Assembly (NCBI GenBank): GCA_965200525.1
Contig: OZ241368.1
Span: 4,526,001-4,590,000, forward strand
Direction of reading: 5' to 3'
Length of the DNA stretch: 64,000 bases
From: JANNPJ01 sp965200525
GTDB lineage: Bacteria; Actinomycetota; Actinomycetes; Actinomycetales; Kineosporiaceae
Shown: piece after piece, positions 8,943 through 17,552 of the stretch
Layout of the letters: each line of letters opens with the position of its first letter
Numbering within the stretch: the stretch's first letter is position 1
Program-made: the position numbers and the translations under genes
Notes under the pieces: generated by a model
What the model was told of the DNA's origin: nothing
What the model saw: only the letters and a program-made list of their open reading frames with translations
Database searches by the model: none

Positions 8943-9062
8943 CCCGGGCCCGCGCTTGCGGCGAGCCGTTTGGCCGCCGCCTGGTCTTCACCCGGAGCAC
9001 CCCACCGCGGAGGAGGGTTGCCGGCCAGCAAGCCGGGGCTTGAACGCTGGCACTCATGACCT
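8943..9062 (-). ncRNA. SAM-IV riboswitch
   Basis: Read on the minus strand from about 9061, the sequence has the SAM-IV order of elements: GGTCATGAGTGCCAGCG, then CAAGCCCCGGCTTGCTGG, CCGGCAACCCTCC, CCGCGGTGGGGTGC, CCGGGTGAAGACC closing the first helix with GGTC, then a GC-rich hairpin and CGCAAGCGCGGGCC for the pseudoknot. It ends about 35 nt before the desulfurase start, close enough to control translation or early termination. Confidence 0.9.
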
Positions 9063-9177
9063 GCTTCGAAGATACGCGACGGGCTCGGGGTGCTCAAGAG
9101 ATGGTCGCCGAGGTCTCACTCCCCGAGACGCCGCCGCTCGTCCGGCCCAGCCGGGCGGAGTACGCCGGGCCCGCCCC

Positions 9178-9183
9178 TAAACT
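9178..9183 (+). promoter_or_regulatory. candidate -10 box for tRNA-Leu
   Basis: TAAACT lies 9 nt before the mature 5' end of tRNA-Leu. No convincing -35 hexamer is seen at the expected distance. Confidence 0.4.
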
Positions 9184-9192
9184 GGCCTGCGC

Positions 9193-9274
9193 GCGCGAGT
9201 GGTGTAACTGGCAGCCACGCAGGATTTAGGTTCCTGTGCCTTCGGGCGTGCGGGTTCGAGTCCCGCCTCGCGCA
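9193..9274 (+). tRNA. tRNA-Leu (anticodon UAG)
   Basis: The acceptor GCGCGAG pairs with CTCGCGC at the 3' end. The anticodon stem CAGGA/TCCTG encloses the loop TTTAGGT with anticodon TAG, reading CUA. A long variable arm with a TTCG tetraloop and a standard GGTTCGAGTCC T-arm confirm a class II tRNA. The 3' CCA is not encoded. Confidence 0.95.
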
Positions 9275-9384
9275 CAGCTCACCCGGCGTGACTTCAGCGA
9301 CCTCTACGGCCCGCCGATACCTGAACCGCATCTGTCCGCGTTCGGGTACCGGCTCGGTATCGGCCTGCCAGGAGGAATGTCTCG

Positions 9385-10953
9385 ATGTCGAACCGGTCGT
9401 GGTCGATCCGCACGCTGTTCCCGCTGATGGCGGCCAGCATCATCGTCTCCGTGGTGGTCACGGTGCTCGGGGCGATGCTGGCGGCCGACCGGGCGCAGAA
9501 CGCGCAGGCCGAGGTCACCACCCGGATCGCGGCCCGCACCGACGTCGCCGACATCGCGTTCCTGAACCAGCGGATCCAGTTCGAGAACGTGGTCTCGATC
9601 TACATCCCCGGGGCCGGGGACGGCGCCAAGCAGCAGATCGCGGCCGACCTCACCGGCATCCAGAACAAGGTGAAGCATCTGACCGGGCTCCCGCTGGACT
9701 CCTCCGAGCTGGCCTCGGCCAAGGAGCTGGCCGGCGCCTACAACACCTTCGGGCAGTGGCTGCAGACGCTGACTGCGACCACCGACCCGACTCAGCTGGC
9801 CGCCACCGTGAAGCAGTACACCGATTACGTGGCCACCGACACCGCGGCCACCAGCAAGGCCCAGAACCTGCTGCAGAAGTCGCTGATCAACCAGCAGAGC
9901 ACGCTGCGCAGCGCCGTGCGGTTCTCGAAGTGGCTGGTGGTCGGGCTGTGCATCGTCACCGGGATCGTGATCGCGACCTCCATCCTGGTGATCGGCCGGC
10001 AGATCAACCGCCGGCTGTCGGGGGTGGGCCAGGGGCTGCGCGCGATCGCCGCCGGCGACCTCACCGTGCGGGTGCCTGCTGGTGGGCAGGCCGAGCTGGC
10101 CGAACTGGCGCTGAACGTGAACTCGGTGGCCGAGCAGTTCTCCCGGGCGTTCGTCTCGCTCGGCGTCACCAGCGGTCTGCTGGGCGGAGCGGCGGTCAAC
10201 CTGGAGTCGATCGCGCTCGAGGTCGGCCGCTCGGCCGAGGAGGCCTCGAACCAGGCCGGCGTCGTGGCCCGCACCGCCGACGAGGTGTCGCAGAACGTGC
10301 AGGCGGTCGCGGCCGGCGGCGAGGAGATGGGCTCCTCGATCGGGGAGATCTCGCGCAACGCCAACGAGGCCGCCCGGGTGGCCACCGGCGCTGTGCAGGC
10401 GGTCGAGCTGACCACCGCGACCATGTCCAAGCTGGGCGACTCCAGCCGGGAGATCGGCGACGTCGTGCGGTTGATCACCTCGATCGCGGAGCAGACCAAC
10501 CTGCTGGCGCTGAACGCGACCATCGAGGCGGCCCGGGCCGGCGATGCCGGCAAGGGGTTCGCGGTGGTGGCCGACGAGGTCAAGCAGCTGGCCCAGGAGA
10601 CCGCCCGGGCCACCGAGGACATCTCCAAGCGGGTCGAGACCATCCAGGAGGACGCCGACCAGGCGGCCCGGTCGATCTCCGAGGTGGCCGGGGTGATCTC
10701 GCGGATCAACGAGTTCCAGACCACGATCGCCAGTGCGGTCGAGGAGCAGACCGCGACCACGCAGGCGATCAACGCCGGGGTCTCGGACGCCGCCACCGGG
10801 TCGGGCCAGATCGCCCGGAGCATCTCCGGGGTGGCCGACGCGGCCGGTGCGACCGCCCAGTCGATGACCAAGACCCACGACAGCGCCCGCGAACTGTCCC
10901 GGATGAGTGACGAACTGGCAGGCCTGGTGGCCGGGTACAAGCTCGCGAAGTAG
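9385..10953 (+). CDS. methyl-accepting chemotaxis protein
   Basis: The 522-residue chemoreceptor has a first membrane helix at about residues 9-32, an extracytoplasmic helical sensor region, and a second helix at about residues 180-205. A HAMP domain (AIAAGDLTVRVPAGGQAELAELA) and a long signalling coiled coil follow. The hairpin tip is EQTNLLALNATIEAARAG with the matching GFAVVADEVKQLA arm. It ends without a methylesterase tail pentapeptide. The ATG has a strong GGAGG at 9371-9375. No che or flagellar gene is nearby, so partners must lie elsewhere, or the protein signals to something other than motility. Confidence 0.9.
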   Translation: MSNRSWSIRTLFPLMAASIIVSVVVTVLGAMLAADRAQNAQAEVTTRIAARTDVADIAFLNQRIQFENVVSIYIPGAGDGAKQQIAADLTGIQNKVKHLTGLPLDSSELASAKELAGAYNTFGQWLQTLTATTDPTQLAATVKQYTDYVATDTAATSKAQNLLQKSLINQQSTLRSAVRFSKWLVVGLCIVTGIVIATSILVIGRQINRRLSGVGQGLRAIAAGDLTVRVPAGGQAELAELALNVNSVAEQFSRAFVSLGVTSGLLGGAAVNLESIALEVGRSAEEASNQAGVVARTADEVSQNVQAVAAGGEEMGSSIGEISRNANEAARVATGAVQAVELTTATMSKLGDSSREIGDVVRLITSIAEQTNLLALNATIEAARAGDAGKGFAVVADEVKQLAQETARATEDISKRVETIQEDADQAARSISEVAGVISRINEFQTTIASAVEEQTATTQAINAGVSDAATGSGQIARSISGVADAAGATAQSMTKTHDSARELSRMSDELAGLVAGYKLAK

Positions 10954-11039
10954 TCCGACACCGGCCGGTGACCCGGTTGTCACGCCCGGCGGGGCCGGCC
11001 CGCCTACCCTGACCGCATCCGCGTGCGACAGGAGCCGGC

Positions 11040-13022
11040 ATGACTCTGGAAGCGACCTCCGCTCACCCGATCGAGACCGGCTCCGCGCCGTCCCGGCACC
11101 CGCTCGACCCGCTCACCGGGCCGGAGATCGCCCGAGCCGGCGCCCTGGTCCGGCAGCAGGCCGGTCTCGGGCCGGGGCTGCGGTTCGTGACGGTCTCGCT
11201 GTACGAGCCGGCCAAACCGGACGGGCTGGTGTTCGATCCGGCCGAGCCGCCGGACCGGGTGGCCAAGGTGGTCACCTATTCGCTGGCCGGGCACCTGATC
11301 CACGAGGTGCTGGTCTCGCTGAGCTCGGCCTCGATCCTGGGCGTGCGGCCGGTACCGGGCAAGTTCCCCTCGATCCTGACCGAGGAGTTCGAGGCGGTCG
11401 AGGAGCTGGTCCGCCAGGATCCGCGCTGGCAGGCGGCGGTCGCGGCCCGCGGCGTCAGCGACTTCTCGCTGGCGATGATCGACACCTGGCCGTCGGGTTA
11501 CCTGGGGCCGAGCGACGACCCGGCAGCCGGCGCGGCGCGGCTGCTGCGACCGCTCACCTTCCTGCGCAGCGCGCCGGGCGAGCACGGCTACGCCCGGCCG
11601 GTCGAGGGGCTGATCGTCACCGTCGACGTCGACGCCCGGCGGGTGCTGGAGGTGGCCGACCACGGCGTCGTCCCGTTGCCCCGGCATCCGGGCAACTACG
11701 ACGCCGAGCGGATGTTCGACCCGGCCAACCGGCCCGCGTTCAGCCGGTTCCGCGACGACCTGCGCCCGATCGAGATCACCCAGCCCGAGGGCCCCAGCTT
11801 CACCGTCGACGGCTGGGGCGTGAGCTGGCAGAAGTGGTCGGTCCGGATCGGGTTCACCCCGCGCGAGGGCCTGGTGCTGCACCAGATCGGCTATCTCGAC
11901 CGGGGGCGGCTGCGGCCGATCGTCCACCGGGCCTCGCTGTCCGAGATGGTCGTGCCCTACGGCGACTCGGCCCCGACCCACTGGAACAAGAACGTCTTCG
12001 ACCAGGGCGAGGTCGGAATGGGCCTGGCCGCCAACTCGCTCAGCCGGGGCTGCGACTGCGTCGGGCACATCCACTACTTCGACGCCACCGTGAACACCTC
12101 CGACGGCGAGCCGCTGGTCATCCCGAACGCGATCTGCCTGCACGAGGAGGATCACGGAATCGCCTGGAAGCACACCGATTTCCGGACCGGCGCCGTCGAG
12201 GTGCGGCGCTCCCGGCGGCTGGTGATCTCCAGCATTGCCACCGTCGGCAACTACGAGTACGGGTTCTTCTGGTACCTCTACACCGACGGCACGATCGAGT
12301 ACGAGGTCAAGCTGACCGGCGTACTGACCACCGGGGCGCTGCCCGAGGGGGTCGAACCGCGCAACGGGAACGTCGTCGCACCGGGCCTGTACGGGCCGCA
12401 CCACCAGCACTTCTTCAACGTCCGGCTGGACCTGACCGTGGACGGCCCGAACAACAGCGTCTACGAGCTGGACTCGGTGCCGGACGACGACGAGCGCAAC
12501 CCGCACCGCAACGCCTGGGTGGTGCGTTCCACCCTGCTGACGTCGGAGGCCGGGGCGGCCCGCAACGTCAGCTACCCGACGGCCCGCTACTGGCAGATCG
12601 CCAACCCCTCGGTGGTCAACGAACTGGGCCGGGCAGTGGCCTACAAACTGGTGCCGGGGGCGAGCGCGCCACCGATGATGCGGCCCGGCTCGGCCATCCA
12701 CGACCGGGCCCGGTTCGTGCAGCACGACCTGTGGGTGACCGCGTTCGACCCGGCCGAGCTGTACGCGGCGGGCGACTACCCGTACCAGTCACCCGCGATC
12801 GAAGGGCTGCCGGTCTACGTCAGCGACGACGCCCCAATCGTGGACGCCGACATCGTCGTCTGGTTCACCGTCGGCGCTCATCACATCGTTCGGCCCGAGG
12901 ACTGGCCGGTCATGCCGGTCACCTACGCCGGCTTCCACCTCAAGCCGGTCGGGTTCTTCGACGGCAACCCGGCCCTGGACCTGCCCCCGTCGTCGTCGAC
13001 CCACCCCGACGCCTGCCACTGA
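11040..13022 (+). CDS. copper-containing primary amine oxidase
   Basis: The 660-residue enzyme oxidises primary amines to aldehydes with release of ammonia and peroxide, using copper and a self-generated topaquinone cofactor. The topaquinone tyrosine is Y405 in TVGNYEYGF, matching the T-x-x-N-Y-[DE]-Y signature. The copper-binding HxH is in GPHHQHFFNVRLD, and a later histidine region (TVGAHHIVRPEDWP) completes the site. The length and the AgaO-like N-terminus fit the bacterial phenethylamine/histamine oxidase group. The ATG follows a CAGGAG. The natural amine cannot be told from sequence. Confidence 0.93.
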   Translation: MTLEATSAHPIETGSAPSRHPLDPLTGPEIARAGALVRQQAGLGPGLRFVTVSLYEPAKPDGLVFDPAEPPDRVAKVVTYSLAGHLIHEVLVSLSSASILGVRPVPGKFPSILTEEFEAVEELVRQDPRWQAAVAARGVSDFSLAMIDTWPSGYLGPSDDPAAGAARLLRPLTFLRSAPGEHGYARPVEGLIVTVDVDARRVLEVADHGVVPLPRHPGNYDAERMFDPANRPAFSRFRDDLRPIEITQPEGPSFTVDGWGVSWQKWSVRIGFTPREGLVLHQIGYLDRGRLRPIVHRASLSEMVVPYGDSAPTHWNKNVFDQGEVGMGLAANSLSRGCDCVGHIHYFDATVNTSDGEPLVIPNAICLHEEDHGIAWKHTDFRTGAVEVRRSRRLVISSIATVGNYEYGFFWYLYTDGTIEYEVKLTGVLTTGALPEGVEPRNGNVVAPGLYGPHHQHFFNVRLDLTVDGPNNSVYELDSVPDDDERNPHRNAWVVRSTLLTSEAGAARNVSYPTARYWQIANPSVVNELGRAVAYKLVPGASAPPMMRPGSAIHDRARFVQHDLWVTAFDPAELYAAGDYPYQSPAIEGLPVYVSDDAPIVDADIVVWFTVGAHHIVRPEDWPVMPVTYAGFHLKPVGFFDGNPALDLPPSSSTHPDACH

Positions 13023-13100
13023 CCTCGCGGTCGGACGGCGGCACGGCCCCCGGGTTCGTAGACTGAGCGCGAGCATCGTGAACCGCACCGAGGAGATCAT

Positions 13101-13565
13101 GTGTCCAGACTTGAGCCCGGCGACACCGCACCGCACTTCTCGCTGCCGGCCGCGGACGGTTCTGTCGTCTCGCTGACCGACTTCAAGGGCAAGCGGGTCG
13201 TCGTCTACTTCTATCCGGCGGCCATGACGCCCGGGTGCACCACTCAGGCCTGCGACTTCCGGGACAACCTGGAGTCGCTGCAGGCGGCCGGCATCGCGGT
13301 GGTCGGGATCTCGCCCGACTCTGCGGACAAGCTGAAGAAGTTCGCCGAGCGCGACCGGCTGACCTTCCCGCTGCTGTCCGACCCGGGGCACGCCGTCCTG
13401 GAGGAGTACGGCGCCTGGGGCGAGAAGAGCCTCTACGGCAAGACCGTGATCGGGGTGATCCGCTCGACCGTGGTCGTCGGGGTCGACGGCGAGGTCGAGC
13501 TGGCCCGGTACAACGTCAAGGCCACCGGTCACGTGGCCTCACTGCGCAAGCTGCTGGGCGTCTGA
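13101..13565 (+). CDS. bcp: thioredoxin-dependent peroxiredoxin, Bcp/PrxQ type
   Basis: The 154-residue thiol peroxidase has its peroxidatic cysteine at C46 in MTPGCTTQAC and the resolving cysteine at C51, the five-residue spacing of PrxQ-type enzymes. It would reduce hydrogen peroxide and organic peroxides at the expense of thioredoxin. The GTG start at 13101 gives the expected N-terminus; the overlapping ATG three bases earlier is out of frame. A neighbouring amine oxidase produces peroxide, but a functional link is only a guess. Confidence 0.95.
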   Translation: MSRLEPGDTAPHFSLPAADGSVVSLTDFKGKRVVVYFYPAAMTPGCTTQACDFRDNLESLQAAGIAVVGISPDSADKLKKFAERDRLTFPLLSDPGHAVLEEYGAWGEKSLYGKTVIGVIRSTVVVGVDGEVELARYNVKATGHVASLRKLLGV

Positions 13566-13568
13566 GCC

Positions 13569-13844
13569 GTGAGCGACAAGCCGAGCAAGGAAGGATCGCC
13601 GGCCGCCCTGGAGGAGGCCATTCAGGAGCGCCGCGACCATCTGGCCGCGACCATCGACGAGCTCGCGGCCCGGGCCAAGCCGGCCGACATCGCCCGCCGG
13701 ACGGCGGCCGGGGTGCAGCAGAAGCTGCGCGCCCTGACCCACGGGCCGGACGGCCGGCTGCGCACCGAACGGCTCTCGGCGGTGGCCGGGGCCACGGCCG
13801 TGCTCGGCGTCGTGATGATCGTGCTGCGCCGTCGTCGACGGTGA
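13569..13844 (+). CDS. DUF3618 family membrane-anchored protein
   Basis: The 91-residue protein has the DUF3618 core: EEAIQERRDHLAATIDELAARA, then a short amphipathic region and one C-terminal membrane helix (LSAVAGATAVLGVVMIVL) followed by an arginine cluster, so the bulk should face the cytoplasm. The GTG start is 3 bases after the peroxiredoxin stop, and the P450 start follows 4 bases after its own stop, which suggests a small operon. The function of the family is unknown. Confidence 0.85.
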   Translation: MSDKPSKEGSPAALEEAIQERRDHLAATIDELAARAKPADIARRTAAGVQQKLRALTHGPDGRLRTERLSAVAGATAVLGVVMIVLRRRRR

Positions 13845-13848
13845 CCCG

Positions 13849-15258
13849 GTGGCGTCACCGGGTGGTGTGAGGGCCGGCGCACCGGCTCGGCGCAACGCCC
13901 GGTACACCCCGCTGGACGTCGACGGCCCGCTGCCGCTGGACATGCTGCGCGGGGTCGGCTCGATCCTGCGCGATCCGCTGAGCTGGCTCGAGCAGGCCGT
14001 GGGCCGTTACGGCGACCTGGTCGCCTTCCCGTTGCCGCGCACCCCGGTGCTGCTGGTGAACACCGCGTCCGGGGCTCGCCGGGTGCTGCAGGAGAACCAC
14101 CGCAACTACACCAAGCAGACCGTGCAGTACGGCGCCCTGTCGCTGGTCACCGGGGCCGGCCTGCTGACCGCTGATGGCGAGCCGTGGCGCCGACATCGGC
14201 GGGTGGTGCAGCCGGCCTTCCACCACGGCGGTCTGGACCAGGTGGCCGAGGCCACCGCGGCCGGGGCCGAGGCGTTACGGCAGAGCTGGGACGCGGCGGT
14301 TCCCGGCCGAGCGGTCGACGCCGACGCCGCCACCGTGCGGGCCATGCTCGACGTGGTCGGGCGCACGCTGTTCGCCGACGACCTGGCCGGGGCGGGCGAG
14401 CAGGTGGTCGACGCGGTCGACGCGGCGTTGCGGGTGGTCCTGGCCCGGGCCCGCTCACCGCTGGCCGGTGGCCCGCTGGGCCGGTTGCCGTCGCCCTCCC
14501 GGCGCCGGTTGCGCCGGGCCGTGGCCACCCTGGACCAGGTCTGCGCCGAGACGATCGCCCGCCGCCGGGCCACCGGCCTCGACCCGGCCGACGGCGACCT
14601 GCTGGCCGTCCTGCTGCGGGCCGCCGACCAGGGCGAACTCACCGCCCGCGAGGTTCGCGACGAGCTGGTCACCCTGGTCATCGCCGGCCACGAGACGGTG
14701 GCCTCGGCGCTGACCTGGACCCTGCACCTGCTGGCCGGGGCGCCGGCGGTGCAGGCCCGGCTGCAGGCCGAGCTCGACCAGGTGCTCGACGGCCGCGAGC
14801 CGGGCTGGAAGGACCTGCCCCAGCTCGACTACACCCGGGCGGTGATCGACGAGTCGCTGCGGCTCTACCCGCCGGCCTGGGTGATCACCCGCCGGTCCGC
14901 GGGCCCGGACCGGATCGACCAGGTCGAGGTACCGGCCGGCACCCTGATCCTGATCAGCCCCTGGCTGCTGCACCGCGACCCGGTGCACTGGCCCGACCCT
15001 GTGCGCTTCGACCCGGACCGGTTCCTCGATCCGGGCCCCGAGCAGGGCCGCCGGACGCCGGGCTACCTGCCGTTCGGGGCCGGGCCGCGGCTCTGCGTGG
15101 GCCGGGACTTCGCCCTGGTCGAGGCCACCCTGATGCTGGCCGCGCTGCTGCGGGACCGGACCGTGCGGCGCCCGCCGGGGGCGGTCGAGCCGCGCGTGGA
15201 CGCGCTGGTCACGCTGCGCCCCCGCGGCGGCCTGCCCCTGCTGATGCGCTCGCGATAG
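13849..15258 (+). CDS. cytochrome P450
   Basis: The 469-residue haem mono-oxygenase has the oxygen-activation motif AGHET (279-283), the ExxR motif E335-R338 in ESLRLYPP, and the haem loop PFGAGPRLCVG with the thiolate ligand C416. The N-terminus has no membrane anchor. The layout and residue pattern resemble the CYP102/CYP110-like soluble group, which often acts on fatty acids or terpenoids, but no substrate can be named. The GTG start is translationally close to the DUF3618 gene. No ferredoxin or reductase gene is adjacent. Confidence 0.93.
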   Translation: MASPGGVRAGAPARRNARYTPLDVDGPLPLDMLRGVGSILRDPLSWLEQAVGRYGDLVAFPLPRTPVLLVNTASGARRVLQENHRNYTKQTVQYGALSLVTGAGLLTADGEPWRRHRRVVQPAFHHGGLDQVAEATAAGAEALRQSWDAAVPGRAVDADAATVRAMLDVVGRTLFADDLAGAGEQVVDAVDAALRVVLARARSPLAGGPLGRLPSPSRRRLRRAVATLDQVCAETIARRRATGLDPADGDLLAVLLRAADQGELTAREVRDELVTLVIAGHETVASALTWTLHLLAGAPAVQARLQAELDQVLDGREPGWKDLPQLDYTRAVIDESLRLYPPAWVITRRSAGPDRIDQVEVPAGTLILISPWLLHRDPVHWPDPVRFDPDRFLDPGPEQGRRTPGYLPFGAGPRLCVGRDFALVEATLMLAALLRDRTVRRPPGAVEPRVDALVTLRPRGGLPLLMRSR

Positions 15259-15261
15259 GCC

Positions 15262-16335
15262 TCAGGCCCTGGTCCAGGCCAGCAGGTCGTCGGCGGCCCA
15301 GGTGTTGATCACCCGCTCGGCCGGCACCTCGCACTCCTGGGCCCGGGCACAGCCGATGATCTGCCAGTCGAGCTGGCCCGGGGCGTGCCCGTCGGTGTCG
15401 ATCGAGAACACACAGCCGGCCGCCACCGCCTGGCGCAGCAGCCGGCGAGGCGGGTCGAGCCGTTCGGGCCGGCTGTTGATCTCGACCGCGGTGCCGTGCT
15501 CGGCGCAGGCGGCGAAGACGGCGGCGGCGTCGAACTCCGACTCCGGGCGGCCCTTCGGGTTGCGGCCCTCGCGGGGTTTGACCATCCGCCCGGTGCAGTG
15601 GCCAAGGATGTCGGTGTTCGGGTCGGCGATCGCGGCCAGCATCCGGGCGGTCATCGCCTTCGGTGGCATCGCCAGCTTGGAGTGCACGCTGGCCACCACC
15701 ACGTCGAGCCGGGCCAGCAGCTCCGGATCCTGGTCCAGGGTTCCGTCGTCGAGGATGTCGACCTCGATCCCGGTCAGCATCCGGAACGGGGCCAGCTGCT
15801 GGTTGATCACGTCGATCACGTCGAGCTGGCGCCGCAGCCGGTCGGCCGACAGGCCGTTGGCCACCTTGAGCCGGGGGGAGTGGTCGGTCAGGACCAGGTA
15901 GTCGTGGCCCAGGTCGCGGGCCGTCCAGGCCATTTCGGCCGGCGGCGAACCGCCGTCCGACCAGTCCGAATGGCTGTGGCAGTCGCCGCGCAGGGCGGCC
16001 CGCAGCTGCTCCCCGCCCTCGGCCAGCGGCACCCGGGCCTGCTCCTCCAGCGTGCTCAGGTACGTCGGTTCGGCCCCGGCCAGCGACTCGTCGATGACCG
16101 CGGCGGTCGACTCGCCGACCCCCGCGATCGAGCGCAGCTCGCCGTCCTGGGCCAGTTGCCGGATCTGCTCGGGGGTCGACTGCAGCAGGGCCGCCGCCGC
16201 CCCCCGGAACGCCTTCACCCGGTAGCTGGAGGCCAGCGAGCGCTCCAGCAGGAAGGCGATCCGCCGCAGGTCGGCCACCGGGTCGCGGTCGCCGCGGGAG
16301 TGGGCATCATGGTCCTGCCCGGTCCGAACCGCCAT
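15262..16335 (-). CDS. PHP-domain phosphoesterase with helix-hairpin-helix N-terminus
   Basis: The 357-residue protein combines a short DNA-polymerase-beta-like helix-hairpin-helix region (about residues 20-90, including IRQLAQDGELRSIAGVGEST) with a C-terminal PHP domain. The metal motifs are DCHSHSDWSDGG, VLTDHS, ASVHSKL, HCTGRM and SIDTDGHAPG. The same arrangement, without the polymerase fold, is seen in the C-terminal half of PolX proteins. It may act as a phosphatase or as a 3'-end-processing nuclease in repair. The start is not marked by a clear Shine-Dalgarno. It converges with the P450 gene, 3 bases apart. Confidence 0.85.
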   Translation of the reverse strand: MAVRTGQDHDAHSRGDRDPVADLRRIAFLLERSLASSYRVKAFRGAAAALLQSTPEQIRQLAQDGELRSIAGVGESTAAVIDESLAGAEPTYLSTLEEQARVPLAEGGEQLRAALRGDCHSHSDWSDGGSPPAEMAWTARDLGHDYLVLTDHSPRLKVANGLSADRLRRQLDVIDVINQQLAPFRMLTGIEVDILDDGTLDQDPELLARLDVVVASVHSKLAMPPKAMTARMLAAIADPNTDILGHCTGRMVKPREGRNPKGRPESEFDAAAVFAACAEHGTAVEINSRPERLDPPRRLLRQAVAAGCVFSIDTDGHAPGQLDWQIIGCARAQECEVPAERVINTWAADDLLAWTRA

Positions 16336-16486
16336 CGGTGCTCTCCTTCGCGCTGCCGCCTCGCTGGTCGCGGTTCAGTCTGCCGGAACGGCGATCGGGC
16401 CGCCGGGCGAGCCGATGTTCATTCTCCTGGATGTTGGATTCTGTCGGACCCTGTGAGTTATTGTTCAGATGTGTCAGGTGCCGTCC

Positions 16487-17515
16487 ATGAGTGACATCCG
16501 TCGTAGCGTCCAGCGTCTCGCCGACCACCGGGAGATCATCTTCTTTGATCGCCCGGGGGCCGCCGAGCGGATCGTCCACGATCCCCGACCGCTGAAGCCG
16601 CTGACCACGGCTTCCCAGATCCGCCGGGACCCGTTCCTGGACGAGCCGGTGGTGATCGCCTCCCACCGGCAGGACCGCACCTACCTGCCGCCGGCCGACG
16701 AGTGCCCGCTCGACCCCTCGATCGGCGATCGGCACACCGAGATCCCGACCTCGGACTACCAGGTGGTGGTGTTCGAGAACCGGTTCCCCTCGCTGATCGG
16801 CGACGGCCGCTGCGAGGTCGTGGTGTTCTCCAGCCACCACGACTCGAGCTTCGCCGACCTCACCCCGGACCGGGTCAACCTGGTGATGGCGGCCTGGGTG
16901 GACCGCACCCTGGAGCTGTCCCGGCTGCCCGCGGTCGAGCAGGTGTTCTGCTTCGAGAACCGGGGCGAGGAGATCGGCGTCACCCTCAGCCACCCGCACG
17001 GCCAGATCTACGCCTACCCGTTCGTCACGCCGCGAACCACCCGGATGCTCGAGGTGGCCCAGCGCTACCACCAGGCCAAGGGCGGCAACCTGGTGGACGA
17101 CGTGCTGGCCGCCGAACGGGCCGAGGGCACCCGGGTGATCGGCGAGAGTGAGCACTGGCTGGCCTTCGTGCCGCAGGCCGCCCGCTGGCCGGTCGAGGTG
17201 CACCTGTACCCGAAGGTGCGGGTGCCCGACCTGCCCGCCCTGGGGGACGCCGAGCGCTGCGACTTCGCCGAGCTCTACCTCGACGTCCTCAAGCGCTTCG
17301 ACCGGCTCTACGACAAGCCGCTGCCCTACATCGCGGCCTGGCACCAGGCCCCGCTGCGGGCCGGTCGCGACCTGCTCGGCCTGCACCTGGAGCTGTTCTC
17401 CTCGCGGCGCAGCGCCGACAAGCTCAAGTTCCTGGCCGGCTCCGAGGCGGCGATGGGCGCCTTCATCGGCGACGTCACCCCCGAGCAGACCGCCGACCGG
17501 TTGCGCACGATCTGA
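16487..17515 (+). CDS. galT: galactose-1-phosphate uridylyltransferase
   Basis: This enzyme of the Leloir pathway exchanges UDP-glucose and galactose-1-phosphate. The HIT-superfamily active site is seen as SHPHGQIYAYPF, with the histidine nucleophile in HPH, and the DNA ends with a typical C-terminal GRDLLGLHLELFS region. About 342 residues from the ATG at 16487; an in-frame ATG at 16469 would add six residues and cannot be excluded. galK follows 37 bases later on the same strand, so galactose use is encoded as a galTK operon. No galE is in the window. Confidence 0.95.
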   Translation: MSDIRRSVQRLADHREIIFFDRPGAAERIVHDPRPLKPLTTASQIRRDPFLDEPVVIASHRQDRTYLPPADECPLDPSIGDRHTEIPTSDYQVVVFENRFPSLIGDGRCEVVVFSSHHDSSFADLTPDRVNLVMAAWVDRTLELSRLPAVEQVFCFENRGEEIGVTLSHPHGQIYAYPFVTPRTTRMLEVAQRYHQAKGGNLVDDVLAAERAEGTRVIGESEHWLAFVPQAARWPVEVHLYPKVRVPDLPALGDAERCDFAELYLDVLKRFDRLYDKPLPYIAAWHQAPLRAGRDLLGLHLELFSSRRSADKLKFLAGSEAAMGAFIGDVTPEQTADRLRTI

Positions 17516-17552
17516 TGAGTTCACCGACGAACCCAGCCCGAAAGGCGTGCCC

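Noticed and set aside
9090..10910. 606-codon plus-strand frame over tRNA-Leu and the chemoreceptor
   Set aside because: It runs through the tRNA and is out of frame with a well-defined chemoreceptor that has its own ribosome-binding site.
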